DNA of 64,000 nucleotides from Sympetrum striolatum (Eukaryota; Arthropoda; Insecta; Odonata; Libellulidae). This document shows positions 9,961 through 19,772 of this stretch, in pieces. The stretch lies in assembly GCA_947579665.1 (NCBI GenBank), contig OX388349.1, forward strand, positions 25,576,459-25,640,458. Reading direction: 5' to 3'. Below the pieces are notes generated by a model. That model did no database searches. It was not told the DNA's origin and saw nothing but the letters and a program-made list of their open reading frames with translations. Every line of letters starts with the position of its first letter. The first letter of the stretch is position 1. Both the position numbers and the translations under genes were made by a program.

Positions 9961-11546
9961 TTTTTTAAGTGAATTTTTCTTTTTCACCATTGCAATTTTT
10001 CTATGTTTTGGGGCTAAGCTCATGCCCACCCTTTTGCTTATTTAAGTGGGCGTTAGTAACTATTTCTACTGCTAAATTAAAGAATAACTTTGTCTGCGTA
10101 TATTCGCTCTATTCTCTAATCTATTCGCATCTAAACCGCAAAACTACGTAGTAAACGACATTTAAACTACGGTCTTCATGGAGGGAGAGGGGTTGGGAGT
10201 GTTTCGGAAGAGTCCGAAAATGTGCACACAAAGTTTAGTAAAATCAGCGAACAATTGCTGAGTATGGCGTATAATATATGGATCTAAGTAGCCTTGAAAA
10301 GTATTTTAACATACGGAAATCAAGATGATCAAATTGGAAGCGGAAAATTGTATTCATCGCTACGGAGAAAGTAGAGAAGTGAATACCGGCCTCTTGGAAA
10401 CTTATTACAAGTTTAGATTATGCTGCAACAAATATTTCCTTAAGTGTGGCCCGTTCTACAGTGTAAAATCTGTGGGGCACCTGTAATTCGTCGAAAGTGT
10501 GTGATTATGTTTACATTAGGAGGCGAGTACGGATTATCTAATGATTGATTATCGGACATTCGAATCATCATTTTATATTTGCATTTAAGATTCCAATTGT
10601 TGGTATAATTTCGATTGCATTCTAGCTCATTAATCAAATAAATTGTAGTTCTGGATAAATTAAATTGAAATTAACTGTTGTAGAGTAATACACTCACTGA
10701 AGATGACTGAAGAGGAAAATCGTATTAGTGGTGTGATGAATGACTGTAACATCAATAGAGATGTGGTACCGTTACAATTTATTATATTTTTCTCAGTCAG
10801 TACGGTAAAAGTGCATTGATGTCTCATGAGAAACACCATTTGTTATTACTCAAATATTACTCCTTATTACATGTAGCCTGATAGAGGTGAAAATTGTTGA
10901 TTACCGATTCCACTATTTAAAAGCTAATAATAGTGATGGCAATTCCTGTCAAAACGTTAATCGCTAAAAAGCTCTTGGAAAAGTTGAACTCCTTCAACAC
11001 ACGGATTAGATTGGATTCATCGAAGGTATATTTAAATATCTTATGCAGTGGAAAACTACACTGCTCGAGAGAAAATAGAAAGGTAAGAATAGGAGGCATC
11101 TTAGTGGTTTCTGAATTCGAATTTTTAAGTGTTGAATTCTCTTTGAAAGAATTCAATTCCATCACAATTCTAGTATTTAGACCTTTAATTCTCGAAATAA
11201 TACCTAAAATGTTCATTTTAACGTCTGATATTCCGCTATCAAACAATCTTGTTTGCAACTATCTCCCAGTGTATTATATTGACATTCTACACAACTATTT
11301 TTATCACGACTAACTTTGAATAATAAATGGCAAAAAATGAAGACAATGAGGCAAAGGCACTACTTGTAAATCTCGCGAAGGTGAGTCTTAAATGTCTGCA
11401 TATAAAAACGAAACTAAAAGTCTATTTTCCATTCGAAAGGAATTTGAATATTGCCGGTTTTACTGCATGTATACAGAGTTGCCGAATTGTCGGAGTTAGA
11501 GTGATTTCAGTTAGTTTCCACGTAATCCGCGCTCTGACGCCAACTG
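9961..11546. other. Right interior of mariner-type copy 1, unidentified frames
   Basis: The two strands carry overlapping open frames of 126 residues (10933-11313, plus) and 113 residues (10917-11258, minus). Both are preserved in copy 2. The minus frame has a helical N-terminal part (ISRIKGLNTRIVMELNSF) that might be a coiled coil. I do not recognise a family. Preservation may only reflect the recent age of the copies. Confidence 0.35.
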
Positions 11547-11573
11547 GTGTTTCGATAATTGTTTCCCCCACTG
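11547..11573 (-). repeat. Mariner-type terminal inverted repeat, copy 1 right
   Basis: On the minus strand it starts CAGTGGGGGAAACAATTATC. The flanking TA is at 11574-11575. Confidence 0.85.
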
Positions 11574-11575
11574 TA

Positions 11576-12075
11576 CAATAGGCGCTCTGTGTATAAGAAT
11601 TTTATGAACAGTTGGGGGGGTAGAATACCACGAATAGTGCTCCACATAAACGGCAGCAGTAGAAGAGCAATAATCGCGGAAAGCCGCTACGTTTATTGGA
11701 AGTCCAGTAGATAGGACTTTCAGAATGGTGAAAAACCTCCCAAATAGCTCCTCAGTAATACCTAAATGGAAAAACAGGACTATATAATATTATTTCTATG
11801 TAATTTTTATTGAGAATGATGATTTGAATCAAAGATTATGAAACACAAAATAACACATGTACTTGGGTTTTTACGTACCAGAAATTTCAGACGATAGCTT
11901 TGGATTGGAGAAGAAGCGTCTCGCTGTATTTCCATCGTTCGTTGTTCCACTACCTTGCTTAGAAATGTCTACTTAAAGTCCCATTCTTGTCCTCAAAGAC
12001 TGTTGCAATTCTTTCTTCCTCTTTTCAACTACATCTTTACTGCCATCAGCCCTGTTAGTCCAAATCATGAGAAAC
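11576..12075 (-). pseudogene. Transib transposase, central exons (T2)
   Basis: Two exon-like segments lie on the minus strand. The first (to 11879) reads WTNRADGSKD, KRKKELQQSL, a stop, then VDISKQGSG and NDGNTARRFFSNP. It ends at a donor-like G|GTACGT. A 117-bp intron (11878-11762) ends in TTTAG, and the second segment reads ITEELFGRFFTILKVLSTGL, FRDYCSST and, after a small frame slip, PPTVHKILIH. NDGNTARR and HKxLxH match the order of conserved motifs in RAG1/Transib cores (NGNFARK, HKTLAH). The frame continues across the mariner-type insertion at 3985. The T1 copy has the same exon order. Confidence 0.75.
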
Positions 12076-12172
12076 GAATACTGTCTTATGATGAGTAGAC
12101 TTGATACTGTTTTTATGGATGATGCAAAATAAAGTCAAAAACGTACCTTCCATTTCTTGTTGTTTAGACGGT

Positions 12173-12425
12173 GCCTAGAGCCAACTTCGATATCAATGGT
12201 ACGCTACGATACGAGTGTTTCGCACACGATGATCAACGCGTGCACTTCTTAAGCCTATCCTTTAGTTAGATGACTCACACCATAAGATAAGATTACCATG
12301 AGAAACATTCGAAAGTGCTGATTCGTTTACTCCTCGCAAAAACACAAAGGAACATTCGAGAAGTAATTCGAATCTTACACCCTGAAAACCGAGATTAAGA
12401 TTACGTTTGAGAGACAAACAGATTG
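12173..12425 (-). repeat. Dispersed ~250-bp repeat shared with 63509-63749
   Basis: The minus strand from CAATCTGTTTGTCTCTCAAA through TTTTCAGGGTGTAAG and GTAAACGAATCAGCACTTTC closely matches the plus strand at 63509-63749, with small indels. In T2 it lies in the 5' part of the element. At 63.5 kb it lies in the 5' part of a different, TTAA-flanked transposon. Confidence 0.8.
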
Positions 12426-13415
12426 TTAAAACGCTGAGTTAGCTCTCTGCTGGTTTAACCACTAATTATTAATTAGTTTAAATAATTGTAAGTTGACGTC
12501 TATATTTTATCCACCTTGGTATATTATAGCGGTATTTCGGTCGTGTGCAATGACCGCGCTCACTTCGATTCTTCCCTAGGTCGAAGGGGTATCTGGTTGT
12601 AAAGGAGCTTAAGTGCGAGAAATTCCCTATATCCATGTGAGAATAAGTAGGAATAACGGGTAAATATCCACTCTGCAGTCATTTGGACACATGCCCTCGT
12701 CGGGCTGATGGGTGACCGGCGCCGGCGTCCGCGGCGAATTTCCCAATTTCAATATGCCCAAATGAGAGTGTGAAGGTACTTGAGGACTAATTTGGCAAGT
12801 TATTTTTCATAACATTTGGAGTAAAAATCATAGCGGTGGTAATTTTATTTTCTTTTAGTTCGAGCTGCAACAGAATCAGGAAATTCCGCTCCTTACTATC
12901 GGGCCGAGCGGCTGCCGGGTCAACTTTTACATATCCCGTCCTCAAATAAAAAGGCGCAAGTATGCGCAGAATGTTTCTTTTGAAACATACACTAGAGATT
13001 CCGGTCTTTCGTGTGGTATAAATTTCTCGATCGAGTCTTATCGCCATCACAAAGATTTTTTCCACTTTATAAAAAAAAGTTAAAAGTGGACTTTTGAATG
13101 TTTAATTACAACATGAAATATTAATAAAAACAACTACATATTTACGTATAATTATTAGGAAAGGTTTATTCTTTCAGAAAATATACTTGAAAATCTATAT
13201 AAAAACACTTTAAAGACACACAAGCAAAAGTAAAAACTCGATTTCTTCGGAAATTCCGCTTTGAAATATTTTCTGTTTTTCTCTCATTTTCAACGGCTTC
13301 TGATGGTTTAATGGATCTACCAAAAATTGAAATAGCTATATTTTCCTAATCCTTAGACATTATACTAGCAGACTGTACAATTTTTGTTTTCCAAAAAAAT
13401 AGTCAAAATTTAGGG
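12426..13415. other. T2 5' interior
   Basis: There is a 92-residue minus-strand frame at 12787-13065 with no family I recognise. The full catalytic N-terminal half expected of a Transib transposase is not visible, so T2 is internally deleted or strongly decayed here. Confidence 0.4.
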
Positions 13416-13450
13416 GTTTGGCCAGCTTTTTTCGATTTCCGCCCATTGTG
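13416..13450 (-). repeat. Transib T2 right terminal inverted repeat
   Basis: The minus strand reads CACAATGGGCGGAAATCG, then an A-rich block and GCTGGCCAAAC. Utopia-like copy B starts at the next base. Confidence 0.75.
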
Positions 13451-13790
13451 CGCTGCCTCCACGATTCCGCCGACCGCCGTCTCTCCCGAAGCCCGGTGAG
13501 CAGCAGCCCGCCTCGGGAGAGAAACCTTATAACAGACACGCAATGCAAGGTCGAGGCCACGGAGCGCGCCACCAAGGGTGAAAGAATTCACGATCTAGAG
13601 GACCGCCGGCACCCAAACGCCGCTCCACTGGATGCTGAAGGACCAGCGAATTCAAAAGCCGCCCCAGCAGCCCCGTGACGCCAACCAAAACCGTCGCGAC
13701 CGACGGCGCGACTTTCAAATCGCCCGGGAAGTCCCGAAACTGGCCGTGGAGATGGCGCCACCCCAAGTACCAAGGCAGGTCGCGACTGAA
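13451..13790 (+). pseudogene. Utopia-like N-terminal region, copy B
   Basis: The sequence matches 1743-2040 and 20860-21180, the region around AARLGRET. It is followed by RRHPNAAPLDAEGP-type alanine/proline-rich coding in shifted frames. The frame is interrupted, and the region ends at the T1 target site CGGCG. Confidence 0.6.
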
Positions 13791-13795
13791 CGGCG
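13791..13795. other. Transib T1 target-site duplication, left
   Basis: CGGCG occurs here and again at 15805-15809. The 5-bp GC-rich duplication is the Transib hallmark. Confidence 0.75.
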
Positions 13796-13887
13796 TACAT
13801 AGGGCTAGAATCGAAAAAAAGCTAGCCAAAAATACGAATGTGGTTTTTTTGAGTGCGGCCATTGAAACTTCGCATGGTCATTGTTGA
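13796..13887 (+). repeat. T1 left terminal inverted repeat
   Basis: It matches the reverse complement of 15714-15804 over about 91 bp with few differences, through GAAACTTCGCATGGTCATTG. Confidence 0.88.
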
Positions 13888-13888
13888 G

Positions 13889-14632
13889 CATTGCGAGTCA
13901 TTGAACAGCAACGATGGAAACACTGCAAGGCGTTTCTTTGACTGACCAAATTTAGCAGCTGAAATAACATGTTCGAAATTATAATTATTTTCCTTCATAT
14001 TTGCTCTTTTATGAAACAGAGGCACGAGAACATGTATACATTTTTTGTCATTTAGAATATTTATAGATATGTGAGTGATCTTTTTGAAATGTGTAACTCT
14101 TACTTTAGCTATTATTCTTCAATATTGAATACATAAACATTTACTTTTCAGGGATAAACGAGGATCTTATAAAAAGTGTTGCTACGATCTTAAAGGCAAT
14201 TTCAAGCGGATTAACTCTGAATGAAAGAGCATTTGACGATTATTGCGGGGCTACAGTAGACATGTATGTAAAGTTGTATCCATGGTACTATATGCCACCA
14301 ACAATTCATAAAGTGCTGATTCACGAAGCTGAAAGTGCAAAGCAATTCAACCACTGGGACAACTCTCAGAAGAGGCGATAGAAGGTAGAAATAAGGACAC
14401 GAAGAGATTCCGAGAACGTTTTACAAGGAAACACTCCTGAGTTGCTACGAATGAAGACTTAGTGCGAAGATTGCTTCTTACTTCTGATCCACTAATATCA
14501 ATGTCAGCACCAACTCGGGCAGCAAATAGATCCAGGATTCTGAGTAGAGAAGTGAAGCAGCTCCTCATCCTGAATGAAGAAGAGGTAATCGCGTATGGAG
14601 ATGTAGACTCCTCAGATGAGGATTGTATATAA
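13889..14632 (+). pseudogene. Transib transposase C-terminal part (T1)
   Basis: Coding starts directly after the terminal repeat with SNDGNTARRFFD, a stop, and PNLAAEIT. An intron-like gap (13971-14151, ending ACTTTTCAG) follows. The second exon reads INEDLIKSVATILKAISSGL, ERAFDDYCGATVDMYVKLYP, then YYMPPTIHKVLIH. After a frameshift it reads PLGQLSEEAIEGRNKDTKRF, a stop, RRLLLTSDPLIS and an acidic tail ending at 14632. These are the same motifs as in T2 and follow the RAG1/Transib order. The SEE...E...NK...RF segment holds the presumed third catalytic acidic residue. The N-terminal half is deleted, so it is inactive. Confidence 0.82.
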
Positions 14633-14961
14633 GGCAGAAGCTAAGGTGCAAACTAGAAATTTCTTTAGAGTCATTCTTGACTGCATGATTTTGATGATAA
14701 ATTAGCGATATAGCGATATGAAAGAAAATGCGACGTCATAGACGCAGGAATAGACCTGTCTTAAAATACAGCCAAATTGGAAATTTTCACCGATCACACG
14801 GAATGAAACTGGGGTTTACATTATGACTTCTCATCTCTAATATTTATAGTTGTATTTATAGTCTCATCAATATATTTATATAATAATATAAAAAATTGCT
14901 TATAAAAATAAAAACATATCATCGAGAAGCGTTGGTACGTTCCTAGTTCCTCCCAAACCGA

Positions 14962-15025
14962 GATCTTCCCGGAGGGCCGTACTCCGCCGCGCGGATTTGC
15001 CCATGCAGTGTTGTCGGAAATTCGT
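14962..15025 (+). repeat. Direct repeat unit 1 inside T1
   Basis: ATCTTCCCGGAGGGCCGTAC continues through TTTGCCCATGCAGTGTTGTC and GGAAATTCGT. It is repeated at 15226-15288 with about 264 bp offset. Confidence 0.85.
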
Positions 15026-15225
15026 GAAAATCAAAAAAATGATAACTCTATTCTGATACTTGATGAAAGATATACGCTGTTGCTAAATTCACTCTTTTTA
15101 AGAATGATGGTTGAATGTATATTATCTTTCTCATTATTTCTTCGTCTAGAGTTTCTAAAAAGTTAATTTCAGCATTCAAAAGTTATCATTGAGAGGCATG
15201 AAGGTTCGAAGGTCTTCAAACACAT

Positions 15226-15288
15226 ATCTTCCTGGAGGGCCGTACTCCGCCGAGATGATTTGCCCATGCAGTGTTGTCGGAAATTCGT
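15226..15288 (+). repeat. Direct repeat unit 2 inside T1
   Basis: This is the second copy of the 14962-15025 unit, differing at a few positions (CCTGG for CCCGG, GAGATGA for GCGCGGA). It may be part of a subterminal repeat structure. Confidence 0.85.
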
Positions 15289-15713
15289 TATTATTATCGG
15301 GGGAGCAAATTGTTGCAAGGTTTTATTTCAGATTCCTCTTCAGAAAGCTTCAAAAATAACGTGGTAAAAATATCTTCACGTCCCTTGGAGTCCCTCTCAA
15401 CCGTTTTCCTCGCTTTAGGTAAAAAGGTTTCTCTAAACCGAGAGTCCGCCATTTTGTTGAATAATATATGTAATTATTCATTCGCAATCATTAAATTTAA
15501 AGGTTTTGAAAGATAAAGTACAGGTTTATAACGTGGCGTTGTTGTTTATCCAATAACTTACTTTTAATGGGTTCAGCATCGTTTTGAAGTTGAAGAATTT
15601 CTCGAAAAATCGAAGACGCATTTTTCGCAAAATTTGGTCAACTTTGACCCCCTGTAGAATTGTAACGCGCGGGATCCAAGAGAAATTATTCCGCAGTTAT
15701 ATTCAAAATTTAT

Positions 15714-15804
15714 TCAACAATGACCATGCGAAGTTTCAAAGGCCGCACTCAAAAAAACCACTTTCGTATTTTTGGCAAGCTTTTTTCGATTCTAGCCCAC
15801 TGTG
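15714..15804 (-). repeat. T1 right terminal inverted repeat
   Basis: On the minus strand it begins CACAGTGGGCTAGAATCG, an unmutated RSS-type heptamer. CGGCG follows at 15805-15809. Confidence 0.88.
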
Positions 15805-15809
15805 CGGCG

Positions 15810-16438
15810 CCCCGCGCCCGGCAAACAACCGCAGCCGCCATGGCGGACTGTAGAGTCCAGAAGGACGAAGATGCGGAGAGAGAGAAGGGAGCGGCACCAG
15901 GCGCCACTCCCCCAGCGCCACCCAAGACAGGAAAGGAGAAGACCACCGCACGAGAGGAAGGATGGCGGCAGGACGAAAGACCGCGCCGCGACGGTCCGTG
16001 GCCGCACCCAGGCCCCCAGGGACGACTCCCGCCTCCCGGCATTAGATGGCCAAACCACCGCAGAGGACCATGGCCTCCTCTCCCACCACCATTGCCACCG
16101 CCGCCGCAATTCATGCCGCAACAATGGCGCGGCATGCATGAATGGCAGCACCGCGGTGCGGGACGGCCGCCACCAACACTGCATGGCGCCCGGCCATGCG
16201 AAGGCGACTACCACGCTCCCGCCCATCAACGATTGAACCGGTCGTCCGCAGCCACAAAGGCGTCCGGCACGCCAACCGCCGCACCCGCACCACAGGAGAA
16301 ATGAGCAGCCCCGGAGGAGGGGAAATCCTCAGCCGCAGCGACGCGTCGCTGACGGGAAGAACCGTCGCCACCATCCCGCCAAGGACCCGCGGACAAACCG
16401 CACCCCGAGCCGCTCCCGCTGAGTAGGGCCCAAACGGC
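15810..16438 (+). pseudogene. Utopia-like proline/arginine-rich region, copy B
   Basis: The frame 15720-16304 reads EREKGAAPGATPPAPP and then long proline and histidine runs, aligning with 2083-2360 and 21256-21370. The stretch is low in complexity and shows no recognisable domain. A stop separates it from the reverse-transcriptase frame, but in the parent element both were probably one polyprotein. Confidence 0.55.
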
Positions 16439-17910
16439 GTGGAGCAGGGAGCAGAGGCCCCAATACAGCATGGTGTGGGAGCAAGGGAAGTGGTGGCTCG
16501 TCTGAACCGACAAAGGAGGGGAACCGAGAGACCAAGGGGCGAGCCGCTGATACACGAAATCCCGGAGACCGTCTCAAATCGAACCCGACGAGGAATGCAG
16601 AACCTCCCCGCCGAGGTATCCGACACCCAAACGATTTGGGAGACAGAGCTTGGTACCCTCAACAACGGAGATCGAAGGAGCATCGTCCACATCAGCGCGG
16701 ACATTGAAAAAGCGGCCGCCAGCGCCTGTAACGCTAAGCCCAGACGGCAGCGCTCTCAACGGCCAGTGACGGAGACCACAGCGAGCGAAATCCAAAAGCT
16801 CTACCAGCGTAGTAAGAGCGCGGCTTTTTCGAAAATAATCGGGTCGGTCTCCCCACTCTGCCCAATCAGCCTCCCAAACCTAGAGGCGCACTTCAATAGA
16901 ACTTTGCCTCCCTTCAACACGGGACCGGCACCATCAGCAGTCCCGACGATGTTGATACACCGCTTGGAAGGAGAAGAGGAAAAACTGCTCCACCCCATCA
17001 CCCCGAAAGAAGTGATGGAACGCATCAAAAGGACCGCCAAAAGCACCCCCGGACCGGACGTCATCCCTTACAGCGCCTGGCCCAAGATTGAGCCGAACGG
17101 CAGCACGTTAGCGGCGCTCTTCAACTGCTGCCTCCAAGAGGAATTTATCCCGCCCTCGTGGAAGAACAGCCGCACCATCCTCCTACACAAAGGAGGCGAC
17201 GCGGAGGACATCGGAAATTGGCGGCCGATAGCCCTCCAAAAACCCGTCGGCAAACTCCTGAGCGGAATATTGGCGGACAGGATCAACGAATGGGCGATAA
17301 AAGGATCTCCATTCTCTACCAGAAGGGATTCATTCCAGGGACGGAGGGGTGCCTGGAACACAACTTCGTCTTGGACACCATCACGGAAGACGCCCGCCGC
17401 AATGGGAAACAAATCGCCGTCGCCTGGCTCGATTTAGCGGACGCGTTCGGGTTCGTCCCCCACGGACATATCACGAGAATACTGGCGGAGATGGCGATGC
17501 CAAACAGCATCATCAGACTTATCGCCACAATGTACGAGGATGCCACGACACAAATCGAGGCTGCCACCGGAACGACAAAGGCAATCACCATCTAAAGCGG
17601 AGTGAGGCAAGGGGACCCCCTTTCCCCGCTGTTATTTAACATTGCCTTGGAATCAATTCTCCGAGCGGCGTACAACAAGCAGAAATTACTCGGCTATGCG
17701 ATGGGCAAAACCACCATAGCGGCCCTCGCATACGCCGACGACTTGGTCATAATAGCGAGTAGCGCCGGCGCCCTTCAGCAGCTCCTCCATGGGGTGAGCA
17801 CAGCCGCCACATGGAGCGGTCTGCTATTCAAACCGCGGAAGTGTGCTTCCATGCACTTGGACCACACCAAAGGCAAGCGGTGGATAAAGGACTCCACTTT
17901 CCACGTCTAG
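16439..17910 (+). pseudogene. Reverse transcriptase domain, copy B
   Basis: This enzyme part copies the element RNA into DNA at the nicked target. Fingers and palm motifs appear in order: TPGPDVIPYSAW, ILLHKGGDAEDIGNWRPIAL, then (after a frameshift near 17300) QKGFIPGTEG, VAWLDLADAFG, and (after a TAA at 17593) SGVRQGDPLSPLLFNIALES, and AYADDLVI with the catalytic YADD at 17731-17742. The catalytic residues D of LDLADAF and DD of YADD are kept. One frameshift and one stop disable it. Motif spacing and the downstream CCHC-RLE domain place it with the R2/Utopia-type RLE group rather than APE-type LINEs. Confidence 0.88.
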
Positions 17911-18540
17911 GGAAGCCCGATCCGGACACTGACAACCGGGGAAAAATACAAATACTTGGGAGCGGCGAAAGGATGGAAGGTGGACGCCACCCAGCAAGAA
18001 ACCATCCTCCGTTTCCAGAGGGACCTCCGGCTGCTCGCCATCATCGATCTGGCGCCCTGGCAAAAACTGGACGCCATTCGCACCCTTCTCGCCCCGCGTC
18101 TCGATTTCATCCTCTGCGTCGCCGATTTTCCCAAGGCGGCGCTCGGGGAATTGGAAAAAGAAATCACCAAGTAGGACGAAAGGAGATGTCAATACCGACG
18201 AGAAGCAGCAGGGAAATCGTCAACTTACCAAAGAATCTGCGGGCGGCGCGGGACTCTTCCCACTTTCACTGCGGAAAGACATCCTTGCGATCTCACAAGC
18301 CTTCCGCATGCTGTCGTGCCGCGACCCGATGGTTAAGGACATGGCATGGTTTGGCCTCCGAGACGCGGTCCACCGCAAAACCGGCCGCGATCTCCCCAGC
18401 CCGAACAACGCAACGCTATGTGCATACCTCGCGGGCTCCATGACGGGGCGCCTAAGAACCGACGTCGGCGACGCAGCATCCCTGTGGTCGAGGACAAGGA
18501 AGGCCACCAGATCACTGCAGAAGTGGCGCGGAGTAACGTA
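17911..18540 (+). pseudogene. Connector region between RT and endonuclease, copy B
   Basis: After a stop at 17908, frames read PWQKLDAIRTLLAPRLDF (near 18050-18100), then REPMVKDMAWF-like and GRLRTDVGDAASLWSRTRKA (18308-18541). The same blocks occur in copy C (24050-24560), so this is the thumb and linker part of the polyprotein. No motif of known function is visible. Confidence 0.6.
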
Positions 18541-19337
18541 GTAATGGAGCGATGCAAAACAGGAGATTTCGCTCCGCCTTCTGCACCCCACCCCCGCCCA
18601 CGAATTACTCCTCTTGCCGGCGTCACACAAGCACCGGACGACGCAATCCATAAAGCGCTGCATCGAGGAAGGATGGCGAAGATCCCTCACCACCAAACCG
18701 GACCAGGTAAAAATGTACGACGCCGCCATTCGCCACAAAGCGAGCACCCATTTCATGGCAGAGGATCGATACACCCGATTCTGCGAGTGGAGATTCATCA
18801 ATCGCGCCCGTCTCAACCTCCTCCCGCTCAACGCCGCCCGCAGTGGAGCCACCAGGGGGTACACAAGATGCCGACGATGCGGCCAAGCGGAGGAAACGCT
18901 TCCGCACGTCATCTGCCATTGTGCCGTCCACTCGGATGAGTGGACTAAGCGGCACAACGCCTTCCAACGACTCCTGACGGAGAACCTCCCAAAGGACTTG
19001 GACGTCAGGATCGACCGGCGGATCCCCGGCGACGCAACCCTCCTGCGACCCGATGTGGTGGCGACGGAGAAATCAAACGACCCGATTAACATTGTCGATG
19101 TAACGGTGCCGTTTGTTAACCGGATGGAGGCCCTGGAGACGGCGGGTGCAGCCAAGAGAAGGAAGTACGCCGACAACGCGGAATAGCTGAGGGTCCGCCA
19201 CCGCTACGCCCGCGATGTCCGCCTGGACGCACTCGGCTCGTGGTATCCGGCCAACGACGCGGTCCTTCGCAGACTCCGCTTCCCGGAGAAGAGAATCCCG
19301 GGAATCCAGCGGAGGATGGTGTCAACGGCAATTAGAT
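18541..19337 (+). pseudogene. CCHC knuckle and restriction-like endonuclease, copy B
   Basis: The frame 18614-19186 contains RYTRFCEWRFINRARLNLLP, the knuckle CRRCGQAEETLPHVICHC (first cysteine near 18869), then RRIPGDATLLRPDVVA and INIVDVTVPF, the PD...D core of the restriction-like nuclease, and AAKRRKY. A TAG near 19184 interrupts it, after which LGSWYPANDAVLRRL and RRMVSTAIR continue in another frame. The cysteines, histidine and RPD core are intact, so binding and nicking residues were still present before the late stop. Confidence 0.85.
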
Positions 19338-19467
19338 GATCCCGCGGCATCTATGTCGAACACATCACCGGACGAGACAATACCGCCCCGCCATCGCGAG
19401 GACCCACTCGCCAGACATCCCGCCGAGAACTGAAAAATTTTAAAAATGAGAAAATTTACTCTTGTTC

Positions 19468-19529
19468 CCCTGGCAATAGGGATTTGTTTTTGTATAAATA
19501 ATATTTTCAAAATTTTTGTAAGGCCAGGG
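19468..19529 (+). other. 3' UTR hairpin 1, copy B
   Basis: CCCTGGC (19468-19474) pairs perfectly with GCCAGGG (19523-19529). Confidence 0.6.
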
Positions 19530-19737
19530 AATTTTTTATATAACTTATGCATATATATATCCTTGTCAAATGATACTTATTTAAAATTTACTTGCCAATT
19601 GTCACCCTTTTGATGTCGACCCAAACAAACGGGAAGCAAGACATTAGCTTACGCAGCGAATCAGTAAATTCAAAAATTGTAAATAGTTATAAATCTCGAC
19701 TGAACTGTAAAGGGACAATTGTTTAACTTCAAAAAAC

Positions 19738-19772
19738 GTTTCCCCGCTGATAAAGTCGGTATGTGGGGAAAC
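19738..19772 (+). other. 3' UTR hairpin 2, copy B
   Basis: GTTTCCCC (19738-19745) pairs with GGGGAAAC (19765-19772). Inner CTGA/TCGG also pairs. Compensating base changes are seen relative to copies A and C. Confidence 0.7.

Larger units (their letters stand above)
3988..11573 (+). mobile_element. 7.6-kb element with Tc1/mariner-type ends, copy 1
   Basis: The termini are inverted repeats of about 27 bp that begin CAGTGGCGGGAAAAATTATC on the left and CAGTGGGGGAAACAATTATC on the right (minus strand). The unit is flanked by TA on both sides (3986-3987 and 11574-11575), the duplication made by Tc1/mariner transposases. A near-identical copy lies inverted at 47523-55111 with different flanks, so the 7586-bp unit moved as one piece. 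Removing it with one TA restores the T2 transposase frame exactly. I find no mariner transposase inside, so it is probably non-autonomous. It carries a decayed CR1-like LINE. Confidence 0.85.
2561..13450 (-). mobile_element. Transib-type DNA transposon T2, interrupted by a 7.6-kb element
   Basis: The left end reads CACAGTGGGCGGAAATCA and the right end, on the minus strand, reads CACAATGGGCGGAAATCG. Both continue with an A-rich block and a GGCCAAA motif. The heptamer CACAGTG/CACAATG is characteristic of Transib termini and equals the V(D)J recombination signal heptamer. The minus strand encodes a RAG1/Transib-like transposase C-terminus in pieces. Without the inserted mariner-type unit (3988-11573) the element would be about 3.3 kb. 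The flanks are CGTCG on the left and CGCTG on the right. They do not match as a 5-bp duplication, so the ends may come from a rearranged or compound element. Confidence 0.65.
13796..15804 (+). mobile_element. Transib-type DNA transposon T1, internally deleted
   Basis: The element is 2009 bp with inverted repeats of about 91 bp at each end. The right end on the minus strand begins CACAGTGGGCTAGAATCG; the left end is the mutated TACATAGGGCTAGAATCG. It has a 5-bp CGGCG duplication. It interrupts copy B, whose sequence on the two sides joins to match 2050-2070. It encodes only the C-terminal part of the transposase, so it is a defective derivative. Confidence 0.85.

Noticed and set aside
10440..10637. 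65-residue frame conserved in both mariner-type copies as a gene
   Set aside because: The copies are too recent for conservation to mean anything, and no motif is visible.
16111..16704. Long minus-strand open frames over copy B (also at 18220-19176 and 24357-24848)
   Set aside because: They are antisense to clear RT and endonuclease coding. GC-rich sequence produces long antisense frames, and they show no motifs of their own.
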